This document shows positions 48,501 to 60,900 of a stretch of 64,000 nt of DNA, in pieces. The notes below the pieces were generated by a model that was given only the letters and a program-made list of their open reading frames with translations, did not search any database and was not told the DNA's origin. Every line of letters starts with the position of its first letter. Position 1 is the first letter of the stretch. Origin of the DNA: Callipepla californica brunnescens. Its lineage: Eukaryota; Chordata; Aves; Galliformes; Odontophoridae. The stretch spans positions 2,232,001 through 2,296,000 of the forward strand of contig JALIRH010000008.1 in assembly GCA_023055505.1 (NCBI GenBank). The letters run 5' to 3'. The translations under genes were made by a program, and so were the position numbers.

Positions 48501-51500
48501 AGAGGGGCAACATGAAACAAGACTCAGAGCACTAGTGTTTCCAACAGACATGGATCATATTTTCTACAGAAACCTTGGGCAGAACCCCCCACTGTATCTG
48601 AAGTACCTACTGAATCTTCCTTGCCTTTCTGTGAACAAAAGAGCCCCTTGCCATGAGAAGTGTGCACGTAGTACAAGGTCACTGATTTGCTGGCCAGCCT
48701 TTGAACTACTTAGCAAGTTTTAATGTTCTGTTTCTAAAGAACAGAGGCCCTCCAGGCCTCTTTGAGAAGTTTGGTAGCCATGGTGCAAAACTTGAACTTC
48801 TAGAGGCACAACAGCAGTGTCCAACTGCATCACTAGTGCTTCCAAAGTCTTAAGTCAGAAAAGGCGTGTGGCTCAAGGTAGTTCTCTTCTAAAGCTCTAT
48901 GGAATTAGTATGATTAATGAAAGTAATGCTGGCTTTCATACCTTCTTCCACTCATCTGGTGAGATCGCTCGAAGCAGATTGTCTGGCACCAGCTCCTTCA
49001 GGATTTTGGGGATGGTTGCCAGCTGTGTGCGGTCCTTGTTGAAGCGCACTTTATAAATGAGCCCTGCCAGCTGGACAGCTTCGTCCCTGGAACAGTTGTG
49101 GTAGCCTCTGAGGTACTTGGGCAGCTCCTGGAAGAGACCAACTCTGAATCCAGACAGAAAGGGCTGAAGCAAACCCTGACTCATGCTATAAACCCATGAG
49201 GTTGGGGTGAGAGTTTCACCAGGCACGGTCCAAGGGCATCCCAAGAACTTGTGGCTCCTTCTGGAGGTTCTGCACACAGTCATGGAAGAAGACGAGTACC
49301 TCCAAGGAACAATTAAATTTAGGAGCTGTGCTGTATAATGTCAAGCTAAGGTGTGAACACTGTGTGACATAAATTTGGTTTGGAGGCTAAGCTGTGTTGC
49401 CCAGAGGCTCAGTGTTGGCGAGGGAGAAGGCAACATTCCAGCATGGTTATTTTTTCTTGACAGGTATTGACTGCTGTTACATTTATACTTCAGGGAGCTT
49501 ACCTGATGGTAATGAAAAATTGAATCAGCTTTCAGGTCCTTCCCAGGAGTTACATTCAACCACAGCTTTCTCATGAAGTACACTTCATAAGCTATAGACA
49601 TAGTAGCACCTAAGGAAACAGCGTCATTAGTGTCCTCTGTATCACTGCAGAGCTCTGCATTTTTGTTGGACCATGAGTTTCTTTACAAATACAATTCCCT
49701 TTTTAATAATAACAAAACAACAAACAAAAACAACAAAATAAACCAACACAGAAAAAATGTATTCTTTGATGACCAAGGAATTGTGACACATTGTCAGTTC
49801 CTGGACACCAACCACACAGTGACTGGTGCAGCATTAGGTTCTTCAGCAGAGGACAGTGAGGCTGAGGGCCCCAGCACCACGAGTGTTTGCTGTTTCTTGC
49901 TGCTGGTGTTCAGATCACTTGAATTCTGTTACACTGACACAGCCCAGCGGCTGTTCTACAGAAATGAATTGTGATTTAGAGCACTAACATCTCTATGCCA
50001 TGTCTTTCAGAAATCCTAGCAGCTGCAACAGCTGTGGGAAGAAGAGGGAAGCTAGAAAGTCTTAGATACTTAGTGCTTCCAGAAGCTGAACCTCACTGTC
50101 CTGAAATAAGAAAAGGTCAGCATGATGAATATGAAATTTGAGTGGAGTTCGAGTTTGCTGTAGATTTCAAGATTTTGGTTATACACTGAAGTCAAAAGAG
50201 CTGTTGTTGTTACTATGACATTGGTTTATGCTAACAGTGCATTTGTTCCCTTGCCAATACAACTTGTAATCTGGTATCACCAAGCAGTAATCTAGTTAAT
50301 AATCTTCTAGTGACCCAAGGAGAAAGAGCAACACTTAGAAAAATTCCTATTTACATGTGTTGGGTGATACCGAGTCTTCCAATGAATAAGCCTTGGATGA
50401 GAGGCAGGATCAGTCTATCTAACTTGCACACATGTGTTTTGGATGGAACACATCAAATAAATCTTGTGTACAATTTTAAAATACCTGCAGAGATCCCTGG
50501 AAGAAGATACTCTGGTACTTCCAACAGCCAGTGGCTGGCTGCATGAGGTCACTGGATCTTACTGCTGGTGCAGGCAGTAACCACGTACGTACAAATAAAA
50601 ATGGTAAAATAAGACCCTGTCACACACTTGTTAAGATGGAATCAATCTTATTTGCTGTTTTCCCAGTTCCACACAGCACCTCATGCAGCTTCTTGCCATG
50701 CTGTCTCCTTACCATCTTTCACTGGTTTGTTCCTCTTGGTCCAATCTGTCAGCTGCCTCAGTGAGTCAAAGAAATAGTCTGCTTCGTTCTGACTGATCAC
50801 CTGGAAGAGGCCAAGCAATGAAGAGGAGAAAGGAGGGGTTAGTAGAGTATATAAAATGCTACCTGTGCCAGCCTACCTAAATGTAAGGCTGAAATCTGCT
50901 CTCCCTGTCCACAGCAAGAAAGCACAATTATGGCAGGGCAGAAAAAAGGGGAAACAAATGGCAAAGCAGGAGGGCTTACACGATTTCCATTTCAAATGGA
51001 GGGGGAAGTTATTCCATTCTCTATTTTTCTATCTTCCTTACTGAAAGCAAGCTGAAGGTGCCCACCTTATTCCAAGCTATCTCATAGGAAAACATTGTAG
51101 TAAGATTGAGTAAGATAACTGGGTTTCTCTTGTCAGGACCACAGCTGAACATCAGAAGCTCCCTCTGCTTGTATTCAATACTGCTTTTGCCTTGGTCACC
51201 ATCTTCACTCAGTTCCAGAGAGACGGATCATCTCAGCAAGGCAAGTTTTGAGAAACTAGAGAGAGAGCAATGACTGGTGCTGGTCAGCCACTGCCTTCCC
51301 TAACACTAGTGAGGACTGTAGATATGCAGCATGGGCAAAGCCTGAGAGCGAACAGGCTGAATCCAGCCACATGCAACATGCAGTTTGCTGCCACTCTGGC
51401 AGAGCTGCAAGAAAGCCAGTGTACTCCACCAGCTTTCAGTACTGCTTGTGTACCAGCAGACTGATAGAAACTCTGTCCCTCCAGCTTCTTCAGGAGACTC

Positions 51501-51968
51501 AACGTCAAGGTTGTGTCCCCTCAGAAAGACAGCAGCAGTCATGACCTGCTTTGCTGCCTGTTTTCAAATACTGTTGCTTAGGTGGTATAGGAAGGAAGCA
51601 AGAGAGGCAGTCTGGCAACCCTGCCGTAGCTGAGATGTTACCTTGTCTGCTATCTTGACAAAGAGGCTGAAACCTTCCCAAGAGCTCAGCTGCAATTTGG
51701 AAGCGATGTTCTGACACAGAGTCCTGTTTTTGGTGTTTGTTCCCACATCAAATGTCTACAAAACAACAAGACTTTTGTTACACAGAGAGAAAGAAATGAG
51801 AATATCTTAAAATACGCTCCTGCAGGAATATATCTTGGCTGAGAAAACAAGTAAGTTCTCACCTGCACTGTTTCATTGGGGAAGCAAATCTTATGTGAGA
51901 TCTTAGTGTTGTTCTGTAAGATGGCCTCAACCTCCACAGGGTGAGGTGCCCACTTCCTGGAGCCACTC
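45574..51968 (-). CDS. MYO7B: MYO7B exons: C-terminal FERM2
   Basis: Nine exons encode F1 ([33 protein letters not shown]), F2 ([68 protein letters not shown]) and F3 ([58 protein letters not shown]). In the family this module binds the harmonin (USH1C) PDZ3 region. Confidence 0.93.
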
Positions 51969-54900
51969 CTGCAAAATACCACCAGCAATGTAAGAGAGAT
52001 CAGTTTGATCCTTCCTTATATATATATTTAATCTTTGAGGAGTTAAACAGTATTCCATCCAAACAACAGGTTCTGTGTGACATGCTGAGTGCTGTGGCAC
52101 ATGGGAGGCTCTGACAGACCTTCACCCCAGCACAAATTCATTGTGTTAGCAGCAAGAAACCGAGGGGATTCTTAGCACGTATCCTGAATGCCCTGCTCTG
52201 CAAGGAGGCTGTGTGATAAGGCTCCTTCCCAAGCAGTACCATGTGTATTCAGCAACATTTTTCCTCGCTGTTACTGAAATGTGAAGATTGCAGCCACAAG
52301 GAGCACTACATTTTAACTCTTGCATCAGCTAGAAGATTTGCATACAGATACAAAATGAGTAATACAGCTCAGGGTGCAAATACTAGAAAAGTTTGAACAG
52401 CTGCAAGCATGACAATAGGAGCTGGCAGGTAATCACTGACTCATGAGCAGCCCTAGTTCTTTGAAATCAGATCTCAGAATAGAGCTGCCCTTTAAAGCAG
52501 AGGAACTGGGGCTAAAGTGTGAGTCAGCAAAAACCTCGATATGGTTAAAGTAAAAACAAATCTGGCATGCTGCTGTCTGGGGCTGGTATTTTCCTGTCCT
52601 CAGTGGCACAGAGCAGCCTGTTGGGAGATGTTACTCACTATTGCTTTTTTTGTGTCAAGGTGGAGCATGTCTCTCAGGAAGAGACCGTAGTCTGGCATCT
52701 AGCTTTAGTCACATAGACATGAAAACACTTTTTCCCCATTAAATACAACAGCAGTTCCGATAGGAGAAAGTCTGTGACCCCAAGTTGAACAGTACGTACT
52801 CTGGTGCTGCACAGGCCCTGTAATGAGCATGTACCTGCCCTGCTCTGTCATCTATTCCTGCACCTGAGACCATTGAAGTACAGCAGTGGGCTGGAGGCAC
52901 AGGACCACCTCCCCTTGCAGCCTCAGCTGGGAATTCTTCTCACAGGGAGAGAAATTTTGAGTGGGTGGAAGCTTCAACTTCAGAAATAAACACTCTCATA
53001 AAACAGCATTTTGTCTTTGTTAATCTTTCCCTCCCCCACACTCCAGTTTGGGGGCATTTTTGCAAAGAGATCTCTCCTCTGAAGTAGTCCATTATGCTTT
53101 CCCCTCACTGTTTTCCTGCTCTAAAGAAGCTCTATAGAGCTTAACAGGGCTTAGATCATGAATAGCATATGATATAGGAGGGTGAGAAATTTTCAGTGCT
53201 CTCCATGGAAAGAGTAATGAATAGCATTCCTCACCATGCATTTTTTTCAGGCACTTCAAAGGCAAGTTCAATGTGCAGTGACATTTCCCCAGCAGCACCA
53301 AGACCCATCTCCTGCAATGGGGCAGCCTCTGTGTTAGCAATGCCTCTCATTTTGTGTTGCCAGACTTTTCTATGTTGAGATTGACAAGGGGGACAAACAA
53401 GACAAGGATGATGTCTGGTGCTCTGAAAAGTGCCCTGGGGGTGAACAACCATGGAAGAATCAGGGCTTTGCTCATCTGGGTTTCTTTAAAGACTAGAAAC
53501 TGTGTAAATGCTCTCTTCCGAGCATGGGTCTGCTTTGCTTCACAGAAAACAAGCACAGCCACATGAGTACTTTGCAGATCTCAGTGACTTCAGTGGCATT
53601 TCTCACTATGAGTTAACACAGTCAGAGTATGTTGAGATTCAGCAAAAATCAAGACTAATACTCAGACACATGGCAGGGATAAGACAGGAAAGGAAAGCGT
53701 GGTCAGGACCTCATCAGCAATACTTCATCTTACCCCAGAGCCTTTTAGTGCTTGAAATAGCCTAGCCATAGGAACCGAGGGATGGTATGTGATACTCAGC
53801 TTTTGAAAATGAAAGAAAAGGGTGAAACTGTGACACAGACCTCTCTTAGTGACTCTAAATACTTAAGAGAATTAAAAGCAATGATCCTTTCAAATAAAAA
53901 GATCTAAAAAGAGAAGGGAAAGTATGAGTGTCAACATTTTTGTCCCTATGGTTTTCCATCACCTGACAGATGATGCTTGAGCTCTTGGAGCTGATGTATC
54001 ACAGACTGTTTACCTCATCACTGTCTGAATCCTCCGCTTGCACTCCAGGGCCAGTGGCTCTTTCTGACGTGTCTCTATGAACTTCTGGGCATGTTTCAGC
54101 AGTGACTTGCTGGGGGGGAACAGGCCAGTGCAGAGCCACAAGAGCTGCCAGCCCTTGGTCACGCTGTACCTGCAAGCACAAAGCAAAGGGTTCTACTCCA
54201 GCCACACATAATTCTTTCTTTGACTACACAGCAGCTATAGGGAAGAGAAACACATTCCCATCGCAGTACTTCGAGGCATTCAGCAAGGAGCTGCAAATCA
54301 ACAGAGCTTTTCACACAGGAGCTGACAGCCGTTTTCAGTGCAGCAACTGCAGCCCGTGACGATATGCTAAATCCTGGCTGATAAATATCATGACAGTTTG
54401 CAAATCTCATGAATAAATATAAGCTCCAGTCTAACAGTCATCTTGGCAGCGGTGACCTTGGCACCACCCTCTTGGAAAGCCAATTTCTTGTTCAGGCTTG
54501 CAGTTACTTGGATTGGGCCCTGTCAGCTGTGCACGCTTGCCTGCTGGCCAGCTTTGCTCAAGCATTTTACTTGCAATTTACTTTCCCTTACTCATGCTCC
54601 TGCTCTGAAAAAGGTGCAAGCAGATGACATTGTGTAATGAAATAGTTACTGCTCACATAAACACTGCTTCCTGCCCACAGCAGAGGGATGGAACTTTTAT
54701 ATTTTAAGGTCCCTTCTACCCTAAGCCATTCGGATTCCTCCAGGCTCTGCACCTGTGAAATCTGCCAGCTGAAGCTCCTGTGGCATCTCAACCTCATCAA
54801 CAAGAAGGGCTGTGCAGCCAGGAGGTGGCCAGGCACTGCTTCTGCAGCTAGGAGCAGAACACACATCAGCTGTGTTCCAGGAATCACTCCTAGGAGCAGT

Positions 54901-57900
54901 GTGGTGAGCTGGCAGCTCTGCCTCTGAATGGACACTGGGATGCTGCTGAATAAAGAGGTCCTGGCTTCTTTATTCCTGTTTCCTTTTCTGGTTTGTAGAT
55001 GAAGAAACACTACTTAAATTCTGTTTATATTCTCCAGGTCAGCGGTGTTTGTGTCTGCATGGGAGCAGGATGTGGTCTGCAGGGAAGTAGGCTGGGAAGG
55101 ATGAAAGATTTGTTGCTGTGGCTGTTCTAATGAAAGTCTATGGAAATAGCCACCTTTCAAGCGCTGCTTTTTCCACATCACTGGTCCCTCTCAAAACGTG
55201 GAATGACTCACAGGCCCAAGTTAGTAGACTACAGCAGGAACAGCACTAGCACAGTGGTTACAGACCATGCATTAAGTTTGTAAGATTTACTGCATGCAAG
55301 GAAATTTACTGTTAGTAGTTAAATGCACAGTAAAAACTCCACTAAGTTTAATCTTTGTGCAAGAGTAAGCAGATAAACAAACAGAAGCTCCATCTTAAAC
55401 TTTTGCAGTGATATTGGCAAATCATTTTGTTAACAATTAGAATTGCCTTATTAATGTTTTAATTTCTTTTTGCAAATCACTTCCCACAGAATTAGGTCAC
55501 ATTACTGTTCCCTAGGTTGGGAAGCAAAACTCTGTCCTGTTTCAAAGTTATCCATGTGCAGGAGCATCTGTAACCAATGTGTTCTACAAGCCAGTTGTGT
55601 GAGCTCATTGATACAACTGTTCAGGAGGATTCACTGGTGATGAAAGATCTAGATTGCAGGCATGTCCAACCCATGGCAGCTAGTAAGTAGCTCTGCCCCT
55701 CTGCCATCAAGGCAGCACCTTTCCCCTGCACAGCAGCCCGACCTTATCCATGCACCCATCACTCAGCAACAAGCAAAGCATCAGCCCAAAGACGACAACT
55801 CTTCAATTAGTGCAGCCCAGGCAAGCCAAAAGGCCGGACAGCCATGATCTGCAGTGAACAACGTGTATGTAGGATGGAAACACTCTCATTGGGAAGCTGA
55901 AAGCCAGCACAGGGCTGGCAGAGCAGCCACTGAAAGCACCCAAGAAGCCTGCAATGATGTATTTTCTCAACAGGCTGCCTTGGGACCTTTCTTACCTCAC
56001 ACTGTAAGGGAAAGTGTCAGGCCAACATGCATGCATCCTCCCCCCAGGGAGTTCTAGGGAACACCAGGGTTTCCAGAAGCAGGGTTTTATGCCTGGGTTC
56101 TGTTTCTGTACCTGTTTCTGTTTTCAGTTAGTTGCTTCATGATCTGACAGTAAATTTCATCCCGCAGGACCTCTTCCTTGATAGCTGCCACAAATATCTG
56201 GTCGGTGACTTCCACAGAGGAGTGTGTCTGCTTTGAGGGATAGTCCCCCATGAATTTCATGATGGGTGACTGTGCTGTTAAGGACAAAAGCGGGACGGGT
56301 AAATGGGAGCTCTCACCTTGATTCTAACATGTTAAAGCACTCTGTTGGGGTCTGAGTGGGAAATATTAAGATGAAGGTCTGGAACTGATTCTCTGCTCAT
56401 TCCCTTTCCCTGTATAGCAGTTGCTGCTTGTCTGTGACTTGAGCTGTGTTGACTGATCATTCTGTCATGTTCTCAGTTAAGTGGGTCATCATGAGTTGTG
56501 GAGCACTGGAAAGGAACAGGACCCTTCTCTGAGAGAAGGGAAACAACGCTAAGTCATGCAGAGCTGATAAACCCCTCACTCCTCCTCTGCTTAATATGTT
56601 TGCCCCCCAGTAATGTGGATGTGGTATTATCTCAGTGGAGGTGAGTGCTGTGGAAGCAGCTCTTCATTCCCCAGAAAGTTCTCAGGTCCCAAAGAGAAAA
56701 ATAAAAGGATATCAATGAAGGCCTGACAAGCCACGTCCCGAAGATCAGGGTCTGTGCATGCTGCCTTCAGCAGGGGCTGTCTTAAGGGATCCTTAGAGTG
56801 TGCCCACAGCTGACTGTGCCCACGGGATTTCTGGAGAACAGCTTTGCTGATGGATTCCTTCTCAGGAGTTCTGAATGAAGACAAGGGCAGGCAATACAAA
56901 ATTATCAGATCATTATAAAAAAGACTCATGTCTTTCCCAAGTGTATTCTTTCTCAAGACAGTGATCTTCTTTGATGATACAAGACAGAGAAAATGGGAAA
57001 ATGCAACTTATTTAAAATCCAGAAAGGAGAATGCTTGCAAAAAGGAGAGAAGTTTAGAATGGCTAAATTATCTCAAATTCTAATGCCTCAGATACTGTGT
57101 AAGTGCTAAGGGTAAATGCTGAAGAGCGGATGGGAGGTAAGCATAGGGCCTGCTGGAAATAAAAATAAGTTCTAGCTAGAATTCATCTGTCTGACCCTTT
57201 GCATTTCTGCAGACAACAGGTAGAAGCAGGTGACATGCCAGAATCTCTGTAGATCCAAAATTACAGGAACAAAAAGAAACTTGATCAGAAAAGGATTATT
57301 TTCTAATTGATCTTTGGTGATCCTTAAAACCTAGAATTTTCCACACCACACAGGGAGCTTCACCTGAAGTGTTCATAGGAGAACTCCTCCAGTGTGTAAG
57401 GCTTCACTTTGAGATCCTCTTCATCAGGTTCCTCTATGTAAGAGTTCTGTGACGCCGTCCTCCTCTGGTCTGGAGACATCATCAGCAAACCCTGGAAGAA
57501 CACAGCCATGTACAGATGCCACGTGGATGGGCCTCTGCACAGCTGCTGTTACTCAGCACATAAATGCAGGTGGTGCATATTGAGAGCTGCACTCTGTGCT
57601 GCTGGGGGTGAGAGACTCAGGGGAGTGACTTCATGGACCTAACAGCAGTGGTCACCAAAATATGTGATTATCTAGAGCACAATGTGTTAAAACTGCACCT
57701 TACCACCTATGTTTTTTTTATTATTATTATTTTTTGCCCACTTACTGTGCTTCTGTTAGCACAATGCCCAATATACTGTCTCCAAAACTGAAGAAAAAAA
57801 ACTTCATCAGTGAACAATGGGAAATGTTGTGCTCACACTCTGGAAGCACTTGTTCTTTTAAAGCACCTTGTTATATTTTGCAGGAAAATTCAACTTCACA

Positions 57901-60900
57901 CCTGTGATTGATTGCTATCAGTTCCAGGTACTGAACTCCCTGATAACGAAATGACCATTATATTGAAAGTCATTGCTTTGTGCAACTGCAGCCTTGGAGT
58001 TTGGGCGAGGTTTAGTTTTGTTTTCAGGCAAGGCAGAAAGAAATGCTTTGCATCAGTGGGAGACATAGAACTTGTCTGACTTTGGAGGAACAATTAATTT
58101 CCACTTGTAAGTTTAATCATAGTTAGCAGTTATCTTCCAGTCTCTTCAAAGAGATTGCACAGCTTTTCTTACCAGTACTTGACTAGAGGGCTTTGTGAGA
58201 GAAGGAATGATGTACATCTCCTCCAGAAATACACTGCCCGTTTTGCCTGTCCTGTCATTCTGGGCATGGATCCAGCCAGTGTTTGCATCTAGCCTTTTGT
58301 CCTCGGTCAAGATTAGCAAGTCTCCCTTCTTGAAAGACAGGATGGCAGGGTCTTCTGGAAAACAGAATAAGGGAGTACTGTTCAGGCTTGACAGACCAAG
58401 AAAATGCAAAGGCATTTCAACACGAAAGACAAGAGAGCTGTATTTTGAAGTCCTGAATTCAATTAGGAACAGTAAGTGATTTATGTAAATACAGCTAATC
58501 CTCCAGTAACGCTTCAGAGAAATCACTTAAATTTCCTCTGCTAGCCTGATGTTGATTCCAGTGAGGGCAATAGCAGAACTCCATTTGAATCAAATGGCTG
58601 CACAATTTATGTCTAGAGCTGTCAGTAAAGCATGGAAAGAAGCTCCAGTTTGACACCTCTGTGAAACTTTTCTGGGAAATACTTTCAGGGAGCCCAGCTC
58701 CAGCTTCCTACTGTAAGCAGGCTGAGGCCACTGTAAGATCTAAACAAACAGGCAAGGAATTAGAAGGTAGGCTAATTTGTAAGCAAAGGATTTGAATTGC
58801 ATTGCTTTAAGCTCTGTATTACTCTGCCACCTGCTGCATGTTATTCCTGGAGCAAAGCAATACTTGGCTGAACTTCTCCCACTTCTCTTCAAGCTCTTTT
58901 AAAACTAGTGCTGTGATTTCACTCAAGATTTCTTCCTTACCTTGTAAATAGTTCTAGGACTCACCTTGGGATTTTTTCTCATTCATTGCCACAGCAAATC
59001 GTGATCTCTTCTTTAGTCCCTCAAGGAACATCACCACCAGTTCAGCGATGACGATGCTGTTCACAGATGTCAGGACAAACTCTTCTGCACGAAGGGTGAT
59101 GAGAGTGCAACTCTGTCCAAATGATTTCACTGCCCTATATATTATCAAATAGTTTGTTACCAGAACATCTTAAAAATGCAGAGGTATCTGCAATCACAGC
59201 CAAGGCATCTACACCTCCTTTTAGACAGCTCCATAGATCCTAATTTATGTTACAAGCTTATGGATCTAAAGGACTGAAGTGATTCAGGTTCTCTGGACTC
59301 CACCATGTTTTGTACAAAAAATGCTTCACTCTAGACAAAGAAAACACCCTGCTTTCGGAACAACTGGGCAACAATAAACTCTCATTTAGTTCCTTACACT
59401 GTTCCAGATGAGCAGTGTCATCTTTTCTTCCTCTGATTGCTAAGATTCAACCATTTCATCATTTCCTTTCCAGGCTGCTCAGAACATGTCCCTCTTGTTT
59501 CCCAGACCTAGGCTAATCCACCATTCAGACTCAGATTAAATCATTTAGGGGGATGGCAGAGAAAGTATACCACCATCTTCCATGGAACCCCATTCCGAGT
59601 ATGAGCAGGGCTGCCTTCTTCAAGTCTTGCCCTTCTGGGGCACTCACCTGTTTGTGTGGATGCCAGTTATCTCTGGGAAAGACAGCTCAAGGAGCCGCTT
59701 TTCTGACTCATCCAAGAAGCAGATGCCCTTCCAATTTACGGCAAGAATGAAGTGGTTCTTGGGCAAGCTGGGACCTGAAAATGCAGAAAAATAAAGCCTC
59801 CTTATCAATGCTATGCATGTCCTCCTCTATTATCTTACATCTGTCCATGACTCAGGGTATTACCTGAAAACTTAGTGACTTCAAAGAATCTGGAAAAAAG
59901 CAACGGCCACTGAAAGCGGGCAAAATCTACAAGTTGTTCCTTCACAGCCTGACGGGAGAGACGATCCTGTGTGTACGGGGCCTGCAGCAGGACAAAATAA
60001 CCAGTTTTTCTCAGTAAGTTCTGATTGGCATGATCTGGAGACAATAAAGAGCAGGTCAGTTCCAGGAGGTTCCCAGCAGTCCCTGCTGTCAGCAGTACCT
60101 GAGGACATTCACACTGGGAACAGCCTCCAGGCACTGAGCCTCATGCAGCTGAGGCTGCCTGTAGGCAGATTCCAGATTTCCCTCAAATCCCCATTGACTA
60201 TCAGAGTCTAACACACTTTGGGTGCCATGACAATTATTCAGGTACTACTTCCAGACTACTTCATCCCATGACATCTTGACTCCATTAAAAGAGACTCTAT
60301 TCAGAGATTTAAATATGCTTGGTTCATTCTGGCTCATCGTTGAGTCCTGTATGGAAGAGTGAGTGGAAAAGTTCTCTCTCCCATTTCTAAATATTTGGGA
60401 TACGCAATCTAAGATGTTTTTCCTTCTCCCCTCAAGAGACAATTCATAAATGGAAACGGTGAAGGAAGCAGAAGCTGGTGTTTGAGTGTGGTTACCTGGC
60501 AGTGCCAGACAAATCTCTTACCTTTGCATGTGCGTAGGTTATAAGGCTCACCCACTTTTCCAGGGGTTTGGACTTCAGCTGTTTCACTGGGATGCAGTCA
60601 TGGAGAACTTTCTGCACAAGCTCATTGTGGATAGAATCTCCAAACTGGATGTAACAATACTTTGCACCTATCTCCACCAAATCCTCCTCCTGAAACAATT
60701 AAGCCATTAAAGAAGGCTAGACAGATGTCACAGAGTCCAGCTAACCTTGCTCAACCTCGAAGGCAGTTCCCTCCATTTTTTTTCTGGATAACTCTTGACA
60801 GTCACCCATCATAAAGAAAGAGGAACTTCACAGAGTCATAGCATCAAAGAGATTATTAGTGAAGACATTTAAATAGGACCCAAACTACCCCTCTGCAACA

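Larger units (their letters stand above)
45658..56111 (-). other. MYO7B introns of the FERM2/MyTH4-2 half
   Basis: Introns longer than 300 bp are 45658-46507, 46628-47301, 47386-48137, 48255-48941, 49128-49502, 49610-50712, 50801-51641, 51969-54013 and 54170-56111. They contain small CR1 ends at about 45930-45995 and 54684-54745, a short (TA)n at about 52018-52028, and otherwise nothing I recognise. All have GT-AG borders. Confidence 0.7.

Noticed and set aside
55640..55850. GCAGGCATGTCCAACCCATGGCAGC as a DNA-transposon (hAT-like) end
   Set aside because: The resemblance is short. I found no partner terminal repeat or target-site duplication.
56627..56712. Extension of the MYO7B exon past FID into [12 protein letters not shown] up to a stop, or a GC donor there
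   Set aside because: No GT lies in the interval and the GC positions lack donor context. The U12 AT-AC borders restore the exact MYO7 family sequence.
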